DNA of 53,344 bases, taken from Deltaproteobacteria bacterium (GTDB taxonomy: Bacteria; UBA10199; 2-02-FULL-44-16; JAAZCA01). The stretch is taken from NCBI GenBank assembly GCA_018645265.1, contig JABGOS010000079.1, positions 11,924 to 65,267 on the forward strand, in the 5' to 3' direction. Below, in pieces: positions 18,202 to 28,545 of this stretch. The notes beneath the pieces were generated by a model. The model was not told the origin of the DNA, did no database searches, and saw only the letters and a list, made by a program, of their open reading frames with translations. A program made the position numbers and the translations under genes. The first letter of the stretch is position 1. Every line of letters begins with the position of its first letter.

Positions 18202-19290
18202 TTAAGGTGTAGGCTTATCATCGGTTGTATCTGCTGTCGTAATGTCCAGTTTAAATGGTCCACGACCTAGCTTAAGGTCGATCGTGTTTTCTACCCGAGC
18301 TCTGTTGTATCTCTGTAAAAAAGTAGCGTAGGCATTCAATAGATAAATTATATACGTCGGTATTGCAGTTTCGGGATGCGTTAAAAGGAATGGAAGCATC
18401 TTTATCATGAAGGGTAGTGGAATAAATGTTCCTAGTGCATGTGCCCCTTCGTTTCTTCTTGTTGCCACTGAAAAATCCTGTAGGGTATCTAGTGTTCTTA
18501 TTGAGCCTAGAAAATATTTATTGCCACCCTTGCCTGTGCTCATACGCGTTTCAAGGTCTTTAACTATTTCTCCAAACGATGGTGCTTTATCCCTTTCGAT
18601 GAGTTTCATAAGTCCATAGTATAAACCTGCCGCTCCATAGTACATACCCTTTCCAAGCAGCTGAACTCCCTTCTGAAAATACTTTATGCCCAACCATCTA
18701 TATAATCTGCCGCTTCTTTCAAAAAATTTTGGTTTGTAATAGAGGTCCACTAGTGGATTCTTATAGAGCCCATCACCTCTTCGAGTGCGTTTTTCATTGG
18801 CATGAAATGCTTCGATCTCTGATGGTTCCGGACTGATGACCCCACCCATTATCGGACGATCTGCTGTCTCCGCCATGCTAAACTCGAGTGCGCTTAACCA
18901 AAGACCAGGTTCGCCCGGCACAAGGAAGTGTTTTGCATTATTTGCGAGGCACGGATCTGATATCGCATCCTGAATTGGTACAACATTTTCTAGAGCAGGA
19001 TGACTGTCGCTCCATATTAACTGACCACCCACAACGCTATTGTTTGGATAGTTGATTAATTCTAGATTATCAGCTGCAACTCGGTACGAAGATGGTGCAA
19101 ATCTTAAGGGTCCCATCGTTTGCTGCAATTCCTGATGCGGGAATTTCGGTCCGATTAGGGATGTGTCCATTAAATTTAAAATCATACCCATGGTAAGATC
19201 AGGCGGAACTCCGTTCGGATATATCGGCGTAACCGCAATAAAACTAGGTACTCTTACTACGGGCGGTGGTGTGGGTAGAGATGGTCTCAT
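18202..19290 (-). CDS. Hypothetical protein, Pro-rich N-terminus
   Basis: 362-aa ORF with aaggag upstream of ATG; no family recognised. Confidence 0.75.
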   Translation of the reverse strand: MRPSLPTPPPVVRVPSFIAVTPIYPNGVPPDLTMGMILNLMDTSLIGPKFPHQELQQTMGPLRFAPSSYRVAADNLELINYPNNSVVGGQLIWSDSHPALENVVPIQDAISDPCLANNAKHFLVPGEPGLWLSALEFSMAETADRPIMGGVISPEPSEIEAFHANEKRTRRGDGLYKNPLVDLYYKPKFFERSGRLYRWLGIKYFQKGVQLLGKGMYYGAAGLYYGLMKLIERDKAPSFGEIVKDLETRMSTGKGGNKYFLGSIRTLDTLQDFSVATRRNEGAHALGTFIPLPFMIKMLPFLLTHPETAIPTYIIYLLNAYATFLQRYNRARVENTIDLKLGRGPFKLDITTADTTDDKPTP

Positions 19291-19416
19291 TATAAATATC
19301 TCCTTATTGGTTTGGCTGGCTTATCGCTGATAGCTATGAAATGTTGCTATTTTTTATTATAAAATAAAAGCTATTGAAATCTTATGGTTATGCTTGGAGG
19401 TGATTATGGGGTGCAA

Positions 19417-20550
19417 TCAAAAATTCCATCTGAAGGTAGGCCCGCCTCCGATTAGAATGTAATCATCCCAATCGCAGAGAACGTAATGAACTTTCGCAGA
19501 AATTCCGATGTCGATGTTATCAGTTATCTGGTAGTCGAATCCAAGTCCTCCGTTCATTCCAAAGCTGACAGTCGTCCGTGATCCAGACATGATCCAATTA
19601 CCAGCTACGATAGAGCTGCTGGAGTTGGTTATATAAGGTCCCACTTCGCCACTTACCCAAAGGCGTACACGCTTATCGTTCATGTTTAGGTCTGTATTCG
19701 CGTATTGAACACCGCCCGTTATACCTATGATGTTTAGAGCGCCATCTACATTTCTATCGATACCATTTTGAATTACATGTCCCGTGCCTGTGGTGCGCGC
19801 ATATGTGAAGGATCCCGTAGCGAAGAGGGGGCCTTGCAGATTCACTTCAAAAGACGGCTGCATGAGGATGTATATGAATTGATCTAAGGATGCGCTGGCT
19901 AGAGGGTTAGCATCAAAGCTGCTCGTTACCTTTCCAAGCCAGCCCACGTTCGGTGTGAAGCGGACTGCCCACTCCCTCTTCTTAACTTCCTCCTCTTCAG
20001 ATAATTTAAACGATGGTAGTGACTCTGAATATATCTCGCGTTCATCGGGGTGCTTGTCGAAATAAGAGGGGTCCAACTCCAAGGCCTTTTGGTACGACGT
20101 CGCTGATTCATGTTTTTCATTAAGGGCGAAGGCTGTAAAGCCACGGCTTCCCCATGCTTCGACCATTCCAGGTGATAGCTCCGTTGCCTTTCGATATGCT
20201 TCGAATGCCCTCAGATCAAAGCCCAAATCTTCCAAGGCAACGCCCTTATTGTAATATGATTTAGCATCGTTATGCCAGACGTTGATTGCGGCATTGAATT
20301 CAGGGATTGCCGCTTCCGGAAGTCCTAACTCACCGTATATTACACCGCGAATGCGAAACATCTCGGCTTTGAGTGGTGCGGGAGTATCCCCCGGCATCAT
20401 TTCAACAGCTTGTTCGCACGCATCCAGTGCCTTCTGCTCCTTCTCCTCTCTGCATGATTGGATCAACTGTTGAAGTGTTTTTGCTTCTTCCGCAAATGCA
20501 GAGGTCGGGAATAAAATGATGCTCGAGAGTGCTAGCATCGCAAACATCAT
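19417..20550 (-). CDS. TPR protein with C-terminal outer-membrane beta-barrel (probable separate gene; in frame with upstream protease in this assembly)
   Basis: From ATG 20550: MMFAMLALSSIILFPTSAFA|EE signal peptide, TPR units 'AKSYYNKGVALEDLGFDLRAFEAYRKATELSPG', barrel-like C-terminus ending in '...GGGPTFRWNF'. Confidence 0.7.
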   Translation of the reverse strand: MMFAMLALSSIILFPTSAFAEEAKTLQQLIQSCREEKEQKALDACEQAVEMMPGDTPAPLKAEMFRIRGVIYGELGLPEAAIPEFNAAINVWHNDAKSYYNKGVALEDLGFDLRAFEAYRKATELSPGMVEAWGSRGFTAFALNEKHESATSYQKALELDPSYFDKHPDEREIYSESLPSFKLSEEEEVKKREWAVRFTPNVGWLGKVTSSFDANPLASASLDQFIYILMQPSFEVNLQGPLFATGSFTYARTTGTGHVIQNGIDRNVDGALNIIGITGGVQYANTDLNMNDKRVRLWVSGEVGPYITNSSSSIVAGNWIMSGSRTTVSFGMNGGLGFDYQITDNIDIGISAKVHYVLCDWDDYILIGGGPTFRWNF

Positions 20551-22962
20551 AAACCTTTTTCGAAGGATATGCATAGAGGGTATGAACATCATGATAAATA
20601 GAAATATTATGTAAAGGGGTAGATTAACTCTTTTGGAATCTTTAATGAGCGAACAACCTCCATAGTCATTATCCCACGCCCCTCCCATTCCCGTAGTTGT
20701 AAAATTGATGGATGTTGCACCGAAGCTGCTGTCATTTTCATCAAGGAGATCATCCGATATACATACAGCGAATGATCCGAAGCCGAGAAGATCATCAAGG
20801 TGAAGCGCTACTATACTGGTATCGCTTCCGGCGGTTGAAATAGTGCCAGAGAGGGCTTCTGATGCGTTGCAATTGACGTCGTAAGATTTAAGTTCGTCAT
20901 CTGATATTGACAGGCCCACCTGTGTAACTGTTATCGGTACTGCGAATAGGTTGTTCGACGTGAGCGTGGCTGATGATGTAGGCGATGGAAAATGAACTAT
21001 AAGAGAATGCATATCAGCTGGGACATCATCGGCGCCGTCAGGTATGCCGATCAATGCGATACTATCAAAATCTATGCTTCCGTTTTGACTGGCCCATACT
21101 GCCGAAAGGGCATCAATCTTTCCATAGCCCCAGTCATCATTAGGTATGCTCCCAACGTAGGAATCGATACGTGATGTAGCCTTGAGATATAGCATGATGT
21201 CTGCGTAGGATAGCTCGGGGCTCGCCTCGAGCATTGTTGCGACTATTCCCGCGACATGTGGAGAAGCCATACTCGTACCGGCCATCGCTATGTGAATTCC
21301 ATCATCCATCAGCATGCCGGGTGTTACGCTTTCGGTATCCTTTGAAAATGCGGAGATTAAGAAAGCACCGGGTGCAGCTAATGTAGGTTTTTCACCCTGC
21401 GAAGATGATATGGCAGGTCCTCTGCTGCTGAAGAAGGCGAGATCGTCCAATGCTATATCCGTGTATGGTTCCATCTCCACACCTCCCGCAATCCATTTGG
21501 TGCGGGTAGTATACGCAGCTACGGCAATCACGTTAGTCGCTGTAGCTGGGAGGGCAACTGTACTCAAGTTATCTCCAGGGTGATAAACTACATCATCTAT
21601 GGTTTCGTCGATACCCTCGAAGTAGGAGGCGGCTGTATTGTCATGGATCCACACATCTAGGGAGGTGCATGATGATGAGTTCGCCCTGAAAACGATATCA
21701 AATACGTATCCGTAAACCGGTGCTATGCCGATCAGAGATTGCCATTTGCCATTTTCTGCGTTTACAGTCTCCGTTCGATCGAATTCAATTTCAATGCCAC
21801 TGTCTACAAATGTACCGCCGACTGACTCACCTTGTGAGACCCAGGTAGAGCCTGCTATTAAAGCCGCGATATCACCTTCACCTGGGATAATGGCAGTTAG
21901 GTCGACATCGCAGTCCTGGGATCCCCAGATATCTATAACTGAGTAGCTAGCTGAAGATCCATCGAGTCTGATCGCAGCCATATTGCTGACATCGATATCA
22001 AGGTTAGCGTGCCTGCCACCTGTGAGCTGTCCTGAATTCCCAGCTGCAGCTATGATTGCGCGTCCGGACTGCGAATCCAGCAAAGTATCCAAGCCCTGTT
22101 CCAGCAGTGATGTTCCGTCGTGAGCTCCGATTTCAGTTCCAAGGCTCATGTTGATAGCAGCTGGCATTTCCAGGGCAGCCGATTTTTGAAAAATATAGTT
22201 TGCAGCATCGATCAGCTCTGCGCTTTCTCCGTTCGTTTTCACCATTATTATCGATGCTTCAGATGCGACTCCAGGATATGTGTCATCCCTGCCTGCGGCT
22301 GTTCCTGTAACGTGGGTACCGTGACCGACTGTGTCCACCTGACTTACGATTCCTTCAGCTATTGCAGTGGTGTCATATTCTGTTCCGTAGGTTGATTCAA
22401 TTTCCGACGGGCCAGGGCCCATATCGTCGGTTTGATCCCAAATATACAGGATTCTACGATCTCCATTTTCATCCTGAAAGTCAGGGTGTGTGATGTCGAT
22501 ACCGCTATCGATCACACCTATGATAACCCCACTGCCTTCGTATGCAGCTTCAAGCCCGCTGCCTGTTATTACTGAATTGACATCGGTATCCGCATCAGCG
22601 AGATCGTTGAAAAAATTCATAGGTTTTGAAGCTTCCACATACTTAATCTCCTTCAGAGCGCCAATGGCATTCAGTTTCGATGGTGGAATTATTGCGGTAA
22701 TGATATTTCCTACGATTGACCGGACATCTCCTCCCGACTGTCGAATTTCCTCCAGGGTGAAATCCACATCTTCAGTCTTAATGATCGTTCTCACCATCTC
22801 TGAATCGCCAATATTCTTTTGTACGAACGTGTTATCATGATGTTGTAGCTCTCTGTTGATTTTGAAAAAAGGGTCTACCTTGTTGCCGTGAGCAGTGCCT
22901 GAGAAAGTAAGAAAAAGACAGGATAGTGTGGGGATCAGAATTGTGATGAGGTTTATCTTCAT
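20547..22962 (-). CDS. S8 (subtilisin-like) serine protease with Big_5-like domain and Cys-TM-basic C-terminal tail (N-terminal part of continuous ORF 19417..22962)
   Basis: 'VIGVIDSGIDITHPDF', 'GHGTHVTGTAAGRD', 'GTSMASPHVAGIVATML'; tail 'GGCSLIKDSKRVNLPLYIIFLFIMMFIPSMHILRK'. Confidence 0.85.
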
Positions 22963-23020
22963 AGTCTGAGTTGATTGAATCTACTATAAAATTGAGGAGT
23001 TGGCAATTAAGACGATCGTA

Positions 23021-24073
23021 TTAGGATGATAGAAGGTTCACTATTGTTATACACGCGAATATGAGAATGATGGCACCAAGGCCGATCATTCCAATTTCCA
23101 TAGGGGTTATGGACCTTAAGTTCTTTTTAGGTGCTAAGGGTGCTGGATAATTGAGTCCTCCCTCGGCTTCCTCTTCTAGCCTATCCCATTCCTCCAACGC
23201 TGAGCCTTCATTATCAGCCGATTCCTGATGCTCACGCTCGCCATTCATCTCCTGATCTTCAAATTCGCCTTCCGCGCGATGTTCCTCTGCGCTATTATCT
23301 ATTCCAGGGATTTCCTGAGGGTGAATGTGAGCCGGCTGATGTTTTGGTTTGATATCATCAATGTTGGTGAGATTGATCTCCTGGGGGTTTCTAAATATGA
23401 GTACGATCGTGCCGAGAGCAATTCTGTCGCCATCGTGGAGATATTCCTCTACGATCCTTCGATTGTTAAGGAAGGTCCCATTTTTACTCTCAAGGTCTCT
23501 TATGGCTATTCCACCCCAGCGTTTTGAAATTCTGGCATGTCTTCTTGAAATAACATGCTCATTTATAGGGAAATCGCATTCTGGGTCACGGCCGATAACG
23601 ATCTCAGCAAAATCATCCGAGAACAGAAATTTCTTCCCCTCGGCGGACCCGTTTAGAACTTCTATGCTCGGTATAGTTTCTTTATCAATCGCATTGAGCA
23701 CTTTTTTCAGGAGCTTTACCTCTAGGATGTCGCTCTCAGTTACTTCGTCGGAGTTATCGATTTTGAATTCAGTTTCGCCGGTGTGAAAGTTTATGTGGTA
23801 ATTGTCTATTGCTATTAAGTCTCCAGCCTGAAGGATGTTCTTCTCATTTGCCCTGAGGGGTACGCCATTTAGGTAAGTACCGTTTCCACTTTTCAAATCT
23901 ACTATAAAAAAGTTTTCACCATCGGTGATAATTTTGGCGTGAGTGCGCGACACCCCGTTTCCATAGAGTGGGACTATGTTATCCTCTAGTCGGCCTATAG
24001 TGATCGAGTCCTCACTACATCTGTGAATTTCAGGCTCGTTCTTTCCAGGTTCTGTTATTATTAGTGTCGGCAT
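23021..24073 (-). CDS. Double FHA-domain protein with C-terminal transmembrane segment
   Basis: 'TIGRLEDNIVPLYGNGVSRTHAKIITDGENFFIVDLKSGNGTYLNG' and 'IGRDPECDFPINEHVISRRHARISKRWGGIAIRDLESKNGTFLNNR'; TM 'IGMIGLGAIILIFACITIVNLL'. Confidence 0.93.
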   Translation of the reverse strand: MPTLIITEPGKNEPEIHRCSEDSITIGRLEDNIVPLYGNGVSRTHAKIITDGENFFIVDLKSGNGTYLNGVPLRANEKNILQAGDLIAIDNYHINFHTGETEFKIDNSDEVTESDILEVKLLKKVLNAIDKETIPSIEVLNGSAEGKKFLFSDDFAEIVIGRDPECDFPINEHVISRRHARISKRWGGIAIRDLESKNGTFLNNRRIVEEYLHDGDRIALGTIVLIFRNPQEINLTNIDDIKPKHQPAHIHPQEIPGIDNSAEEHRAEGEFEDQEMNGEREHQESADNEGSALEEWDRLEEEAEGGLNYPAPLAPKKNLRSITPMEIGMIGLGAIILIFACITIVNLLSS

Positions 24074-25263
24074 TTTGTTCCACTCGTACTTATTTTTTGT
24101 TCCGCAACTTTGACTTCAGATGGGAACTCGGTTTTTCCAGCTTTTATGAATCGGCAGTACATCTCTCCGGCCTGCTGCGTTTTGCCAAGCTGCTGATAAA
24201 GGTTGGCAAGATTGTATAGGGCCCGCGCATATTTAGGGCTAACGCTAATAGTATGTTCCCATTCCTGCTCTGCCAAAATTGTTTTGCCCTGCTGGTATAA
24301 AGTCAAGCCTAAATTAAAAGACGCATCTGCAAAGTTTGGATTGATATTCTTCGCTTTACGCAGAACTGTTTCGGCGCTTTTGTATTGTTTCGAAGCTAGA
24401 TAGACGGAGCCGAGCCTAAACCAGGCCATTGCATTTTTAGGATCCAAAGTGGTGACACTCTTGAATTCGTTTATCGCATCCTTGGTTTTCCCCTCCTGAA
24501 TGTAGAACAGTCCTAGCTCTAGGTGTGCGTCGGCAGATGAGGGATCCATCTCAAGCGCCTTGAGAAAACAGTTCTGTGCTTTGAAATTGTCGTGTTTCTT
24601 AAGGTACATGTGCCCTAGCTTCAGCCAGCCTTCTACGGAATTAGGTTGATCGGCCAGGGCTAGGCGGTATCTAATCTGTGATTTTTCGTAGTCCCCCTGC
24701 TGTTCATATATCTTAGCTAGGAGCTGATGTGCATGTGTTAAACTGGGATTGAGTTCGGTGGCGATCTTGAGCTCGTTGATCGCTTGTTCGATATTTTTCT
24801 GGTCCCCGCCACTCTTCGATTTTTCCAGGTATGCGAGTCCCATCTGATAGTGGGAGTCGGCTCTCCTGCCATCCTTCTTCAACGCTTTTTTAATCTGCTT
24901 TATAGCATCATCGATTTTACCTTGAGCCATATATACTGCGCCTAGGTGGGCGTATGGCGCCGCATAATCTTTGTCTAAACTTATCGCTTTGAAGAACTGG
25001 GCTTCAGCCATCTGAAGCTTGCCATTGAGTTTGTATACGATACCGAGGTTGTTATAGGCTTCCACATAGTCAGGCGAGAGTTCGATGGCAGTCTTAAACT
25101 CTATTTCTGCCTGCTGCTTATTTCCGGAATTGAGAGCTGATACGCCCTGATTGTTATGAAAGGCTGCTCTGGCGCTGGGTTTAGTGATTTTCTTCTTCGA
25201 TAGACAGATATTGGGTATCAGCAATAGGATCAGAAGCGAATAAGCTAGTATTTTAATCTTCAT
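24061..25263 (-). CDS. TPR-repeat protein with signal peptide (start likely 25263)
   Basis: Repeated 'A..NLG.VY...GK...AE..F.KAI.LDP' units; N-terminus 'MKIKILAYSLLILLLIPNICLS'. Confidence 0.92.
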   Translation of the reverse strand: MKIKILAYSLLILLLIPNICLSKKKITKPSARAAFHNNQGVSALNSGNKQQAEIEFKTAIELSPDYVEAYNNLGIVYKLNGKLQMAEAQFFKAISLDKDYAAPYAHLGAVYMAQGKIDDAIKQIKKALKKDGRRADSHYQMGLAYLEKSKSGGDQKNIEQAINELKIATELNPSLTHAHQLLAKIYEQQGDYEKSQIRYRLALADQPNSVEGWLKLGHMYLKKHDNFKAQNCFLKALEMDPSSADAHLELGLFYIQEGKTKDAINEFKSVTTLDPKNAMAWFRLGSVYLASKQYKSAETVLRKAKNINPNFADASFNLGLTLYQQGKTILAEQEWEHTISVSPKYARALYNLANLYQQLGKTQQAGEMYCRFIKAGKTEFPSEVKVAEQKISTSGTKCRH

Positions 25264-25427
25264 AACTTCCAACCTTTTTCCTTTTATAACTGCATTCTCA
25301 CATCTAGCTCTCTCGAACGAGTCCTTTTTGCAATGTCCAATATCGTGATTTTCTTAGATAAAATCAAGATGTATATGCTCATAGATGCTTTACGCACAAA
25401 TCTCTTTATGCTAACAATTACAGCAAT

Positions 25428-27641
25428 ATGGCAGACAAGAAGCTTGGCGGCGGCACCAACAGCGCAATATCCGATCGGACGTTGGGTCCCAACGATCATA
25501 CAGTCATAAGGCCTTCAGAGGGTGATGATGAACATACGCCTTCCAAACCGCTATACGCACCTCCATATTTAGTCGTAGTCGACGGTCCCAGAGCTGGGGC
25601 TCATTTCCCCTTGAATGATGGGAAAAATATTATCGGAAGAGCGCCCGGCAATGCCGTTCGACTCGAGGACCAAAGCGTTTCAAGGCAGCATGCGGAATTG
25701 GAGAAGACGCCATCCGGCTGGATGATAAAGGATCTTGGAAGTAAGAACGGTACCAGCGTAAACGGCAAACCGGTGGTTGAATCTGTTGTGATCGGTCACA
25801 AGGATATCGTCAAGACCGGGATCTATCAACTGCGTTTAGTTACTCAGGAGATTACAGCCGCAGAGGAAATGAGCCTTCCTCAGGATGCAGCTATTGCAGA
25901 TAGGACCGTCTTTGTATCTGCGCCGCCGGATGGACAGACAGCAAAGATGGAGAATATGCCTCCAGAACCCAAGATGGAGCAGGCTTCATTTCCTGAAGGG
26001 TCTGGGGAGTATGAAGCATATCCTGAGGGTCAACCGCCGAAGACTGGATTATTACAGAATAAGAGAACTCTCATTATGTTGGTTGTGTTGGGGCTCTTGG
26101 TTATTGTTGCAGGTGCATATTTTGCGAATAGATTGCTCTTTAAGTCACCCAAAAAGACGGTTTCCAAAAAACCGGCCATCACTAAACCAGCCACTAAGCC
26201 GAAACCACAGCTCAGACCGACTGCTAAAGAGGGGACCAAACCAGGTAAGACGCCGCCAGGGAGTGATAAGCCTGGGGATGCTACGAAAAAACCGATAGAG
26301 AAGAAGCCGCTTAAATCCGTTGTTAAAAAGGTTCCTGTGTTCCTTGATTTTGCATCGAGTCCTATGTCAGCTGAGGTTACCTTTCAAAAGGAAAAGCTAG
26401 GAAAGACACCGCTCAGAATTAACGTAGAGTTGGAACCTGAAAAAACATATAAGGCCGAAGCACTTTTCGAAATGCCTGAGATAAAGGAAAAATATGAACA
26501 GACGGTCGATTTTAAGCTCGAGAAGGGTGAATCAGTAGTTCCGATTCTATTTCGTGGGCCGATCGGCATGATAAAGATAAACGACCTTCCTAGGGATGTT
26601 GAGTTCTATCTCGAAGGAAAATTTTCATATGATCGTTTTCAGGATAGATCTGCAAAACTTACGGAAATAGTTCTGCAAAAACCGATCTATATCCCCTATG
26701 GGGAGTATTTTCTTGAGCTTCGTCGGGCGCGACAGCTCGGTGAAACCTCCCAGACCTATGTGACGGATATAATCTTCAGGCGTGACTTCTCAATAGCGAA
26801 GGAGAGTCCTACCTTTATGATGGAAGTGAGCGAGGGTGACCTCAAAGTTTTCCCAGTGAAGATTAAGTCCGAACCACCCAATTCAGACGTCTTTATCGAC
26901 GGCAAAAAAGTTGGTGAAACTCCGTATGAAGGGAACTTTCCTATAGGTGAGCATAATCTTGTGCTTCAGAAGGAGGGGTATTTCGAGCATTCCGAAAAGC
27001 TAAAAGTTGATATTAACACTCCGTTTGTAGCCAGCGTGAAACTGAAAACTTCGCTCGCCGGTGCTCACCTCAACAATGCCAAACTAGCGATGGATCGTCA
27101 GATGTGGCAGGAGGCGATCAACGAACTTGCAGAGGCGTTAAATAGTAAGCCAGCACCCTCCGAGACAGCACAGGCGAATTATATGCTTGGTGTCTGTTAC
27201 CTGAGTCTTAACGATATTCAAAGGGCGATGGGCTATTTTGAGCAGGCGAGGGAGAATAAGGATGTTCGAAATCAAGCGATGCTCGGGTTGGTCAGTGGTT
27301 ATGCGATGATGCAAAGGCTTGATAAGGCATTGCCACTCTTAGTTGAGGTGATGCTCAAGGCTAAGGATGAGAGTGTTAAGAGAGAGGCTACAGATCTTTT
27401 CCAGAAGATATCACCTTTCCGTTCCGTAATTTATGTCTACTCAGAGCCCCAGGGTGCCTTGGTGACAGTCAATGGGAAGCCGGTTGCGCAGAGGACGCCG
27501 GTTATTCTGCATGAGCTACCGCTGGGTAACTACAAGATTCGTGTTGAGAAGGCCGGGTATCAACCGACCGATCTAAATATGAACCTTGCGGTAAATGAGT
27601 TCAATCCTATCATTGTAAAATTGAAGCCAATTCCTAGATAG
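25428..27641 (+). CDS. FHA - TM - PEGA/TPR multidomain protein
   Basis: FHA 'NIIGRAPGNAVRLEDQSVSRQHAELE...KDLGSKNGTSVNG'; TM 'TLIMLVVLGLLVIVAGAYFAN'; PEGA 'IKSEPPNSDVFIDGKKVGETPY' and 'VYSEPQGALVTVNGKPVAQRTPVIL'; TPR between. Confidence 0.9.
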   Translation: MADKKLGGGTNSAISDRTLGPNDHTVIRPSEGDDEHTPSKPLYAPPYLVVVDGPRAGAHFPLNDGKNIIGRAPGNAVRLEDQSVSRQHAELEKTPSGWMIKDLGSKNGTSVNGKPVVESVVIGHKDIVKTGIYQLRLVTQEITAAEEMSLPQDAAIADRTVFVSAPPDGQTAKMENMPPEPKMEQASFPEGSGEYEAYPEGQPPKTGLLQNKRTLIMLVVLGLLVIVAGAYFANRLLFKSPKKTVSKKPAITKPATKPKPQLRPTAKEGTKPGKTPPGSDKPGDATKKPIEKKPLKSVVKKVPVFLDFASSPMSAEVTFQKEKLGKTPLRINVELEPEKTYKAEALFEMPEIKEKYEQTVDFKLEKGESVVPILFRGPIGMIKINDLPRDVEFYLEGKFSYDRFQDRSAKLTEIVLQKPIYIPYGEYFLELRRARQLGETSQTYVTDIIFRRDFSIAKESPTFMMEVSEGDLKVFPVKIKSEPPNSDVFIDGKKVGETPYEGNFPIGEHNLVLQKEGYFEHSEKLKVDINTPFVASVKLKTSLAGAHLNNAKLAMDRQMWQEAINELAEALNSKPAPSETAQANYMLGVCYLSLNDIQRAMGYFEQARENKDVRNQAMLGLVSGYAMMQRLDKALPLLVEVMLKAKDESVKREATDLFQKISPFRSVIYVYSEPQGALVTVNGKPVAQRTPVILHELPLGNYKIRVEKAGYQPTDLNMNLAVNEFNPIIVKLKPIPR

Positions 27642-27653
27642 TGCCGCAATTAT

Positions 27654-27684
27654 CCCAAAAGGTGTCGGACACCTATTTTTTTGG
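27654..27684 (+). terminator. Intrinsic terminator-like palindrome
   Basis: aggtgtcggacacct (7-bp arms) followed by a and ttttttt. Confidence 0.75.
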
Positions 27685-27862
27685 ATGGTTTTTATTTTGA
27701 CGTTTTTAGACTTATTATAATTAGTTAAATGATTATTGTTTAATTCGATTTCTTTCTAATATCTTGAAATTATTGAATGGTGTGAAATTGAGGATGTATC
27801 AAGTGATTGGCATGGAGTTTGCTGTAAACTACTCCTGTGTTGATAAATAAAAGGAGGATCTT

Positions 27863-28516
27863 ATGGATACAAGGAAGATTTTGACCGGTTCAGTCGTTAT
27901 GCTCTTGGTGCTAGCGCTTAGCACCCCATTTGCGATGGGTGCGAGAAGAAAAAAAGAGAAAAGACAGGTTAAAATAATCGATTTGTCGGAGAGGGGTTCG
28001 GAGGAAAGTCGTGAAGCAGGGCAAGAGATAAAACTTCCACCTAACAACGATGTCATTGTGGTTATAGTTAATAACCGAATTGACCTTGTCGCCTTTCTAA
28101 ATGGAATGGGTTTGGATAGTGATGCTGTTACAGGTGCTGGTGAAACTGGTTATGCGGGCGAAACTGTAGCCGGCTTTCAGGGCCCAGGAGATCCCCTTGA
28201 TGATCCAACGCCAACCGTAAATCCCTGTGAATATAGTGGTAAGGATTATTACGAGGGCGATGACACTGATAACATCATAGACTATAGTGAGGTTCATGAT
28301 GGTAAATCGTGGACACTGAACGGTAAGGGGGGCAATGATGTTATTCGTGCTCCTAACAAGCCCAGCGTGGTTCGTGGCGGAGACGGTATGGATGTGATCC
28401 ATGGTGGTAAGTGCGCAGATAAACTAGATGGCGGGGATGGGGATGATATAATATTTGTAGGGCAGGGTGATATTGTGATTCCGAGTGATGGCAATGATGT
28501 GATTCATTACGAGTAA
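27863..28516 (+). CDS. Secreted protein with RTX-like (hemolysin-type) Ca-binding nonapeptide repeats
   Basis: Signal peptide 'ILTGSVVMLLVLALSTPFAMGA'; 'GKGGNDVIRAPNKPSVVRGGDGMDVIHGGKCADKLDGGDGDDIIFVGQGD'. Confidence 0.75.
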   Translation: MDTRKILTGSVVMLLVLALSTPFAMGARRKKEKRQVKIIDLSERGSEESREAGQEIKLPPNNDVIVVIVNNRIDLVAFLNGMGLDSDAVTGAGETGYAGETVAGFQGPGDPLDDPTPTVNPCEYSGKDYYEGDDTDNIIDYSEVHDGKSWTLNGKGGNDVIRAPNKPSVVRGGDGMDVIHGGKCADKLDGGDGDDIIFVGQGDIVIPSDGNDVIHYE

Positions 28517-28545
28517 TGATAAAATGCAGCAGCCAATTGTTTAAT

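Noticed and set aside
23021-24073. SctD-type T3SS inner ring protein (FHA plus TM)
   Set aside because: The TM is at the extreme C-terminus with no periplasmic domain, unlike SctD.
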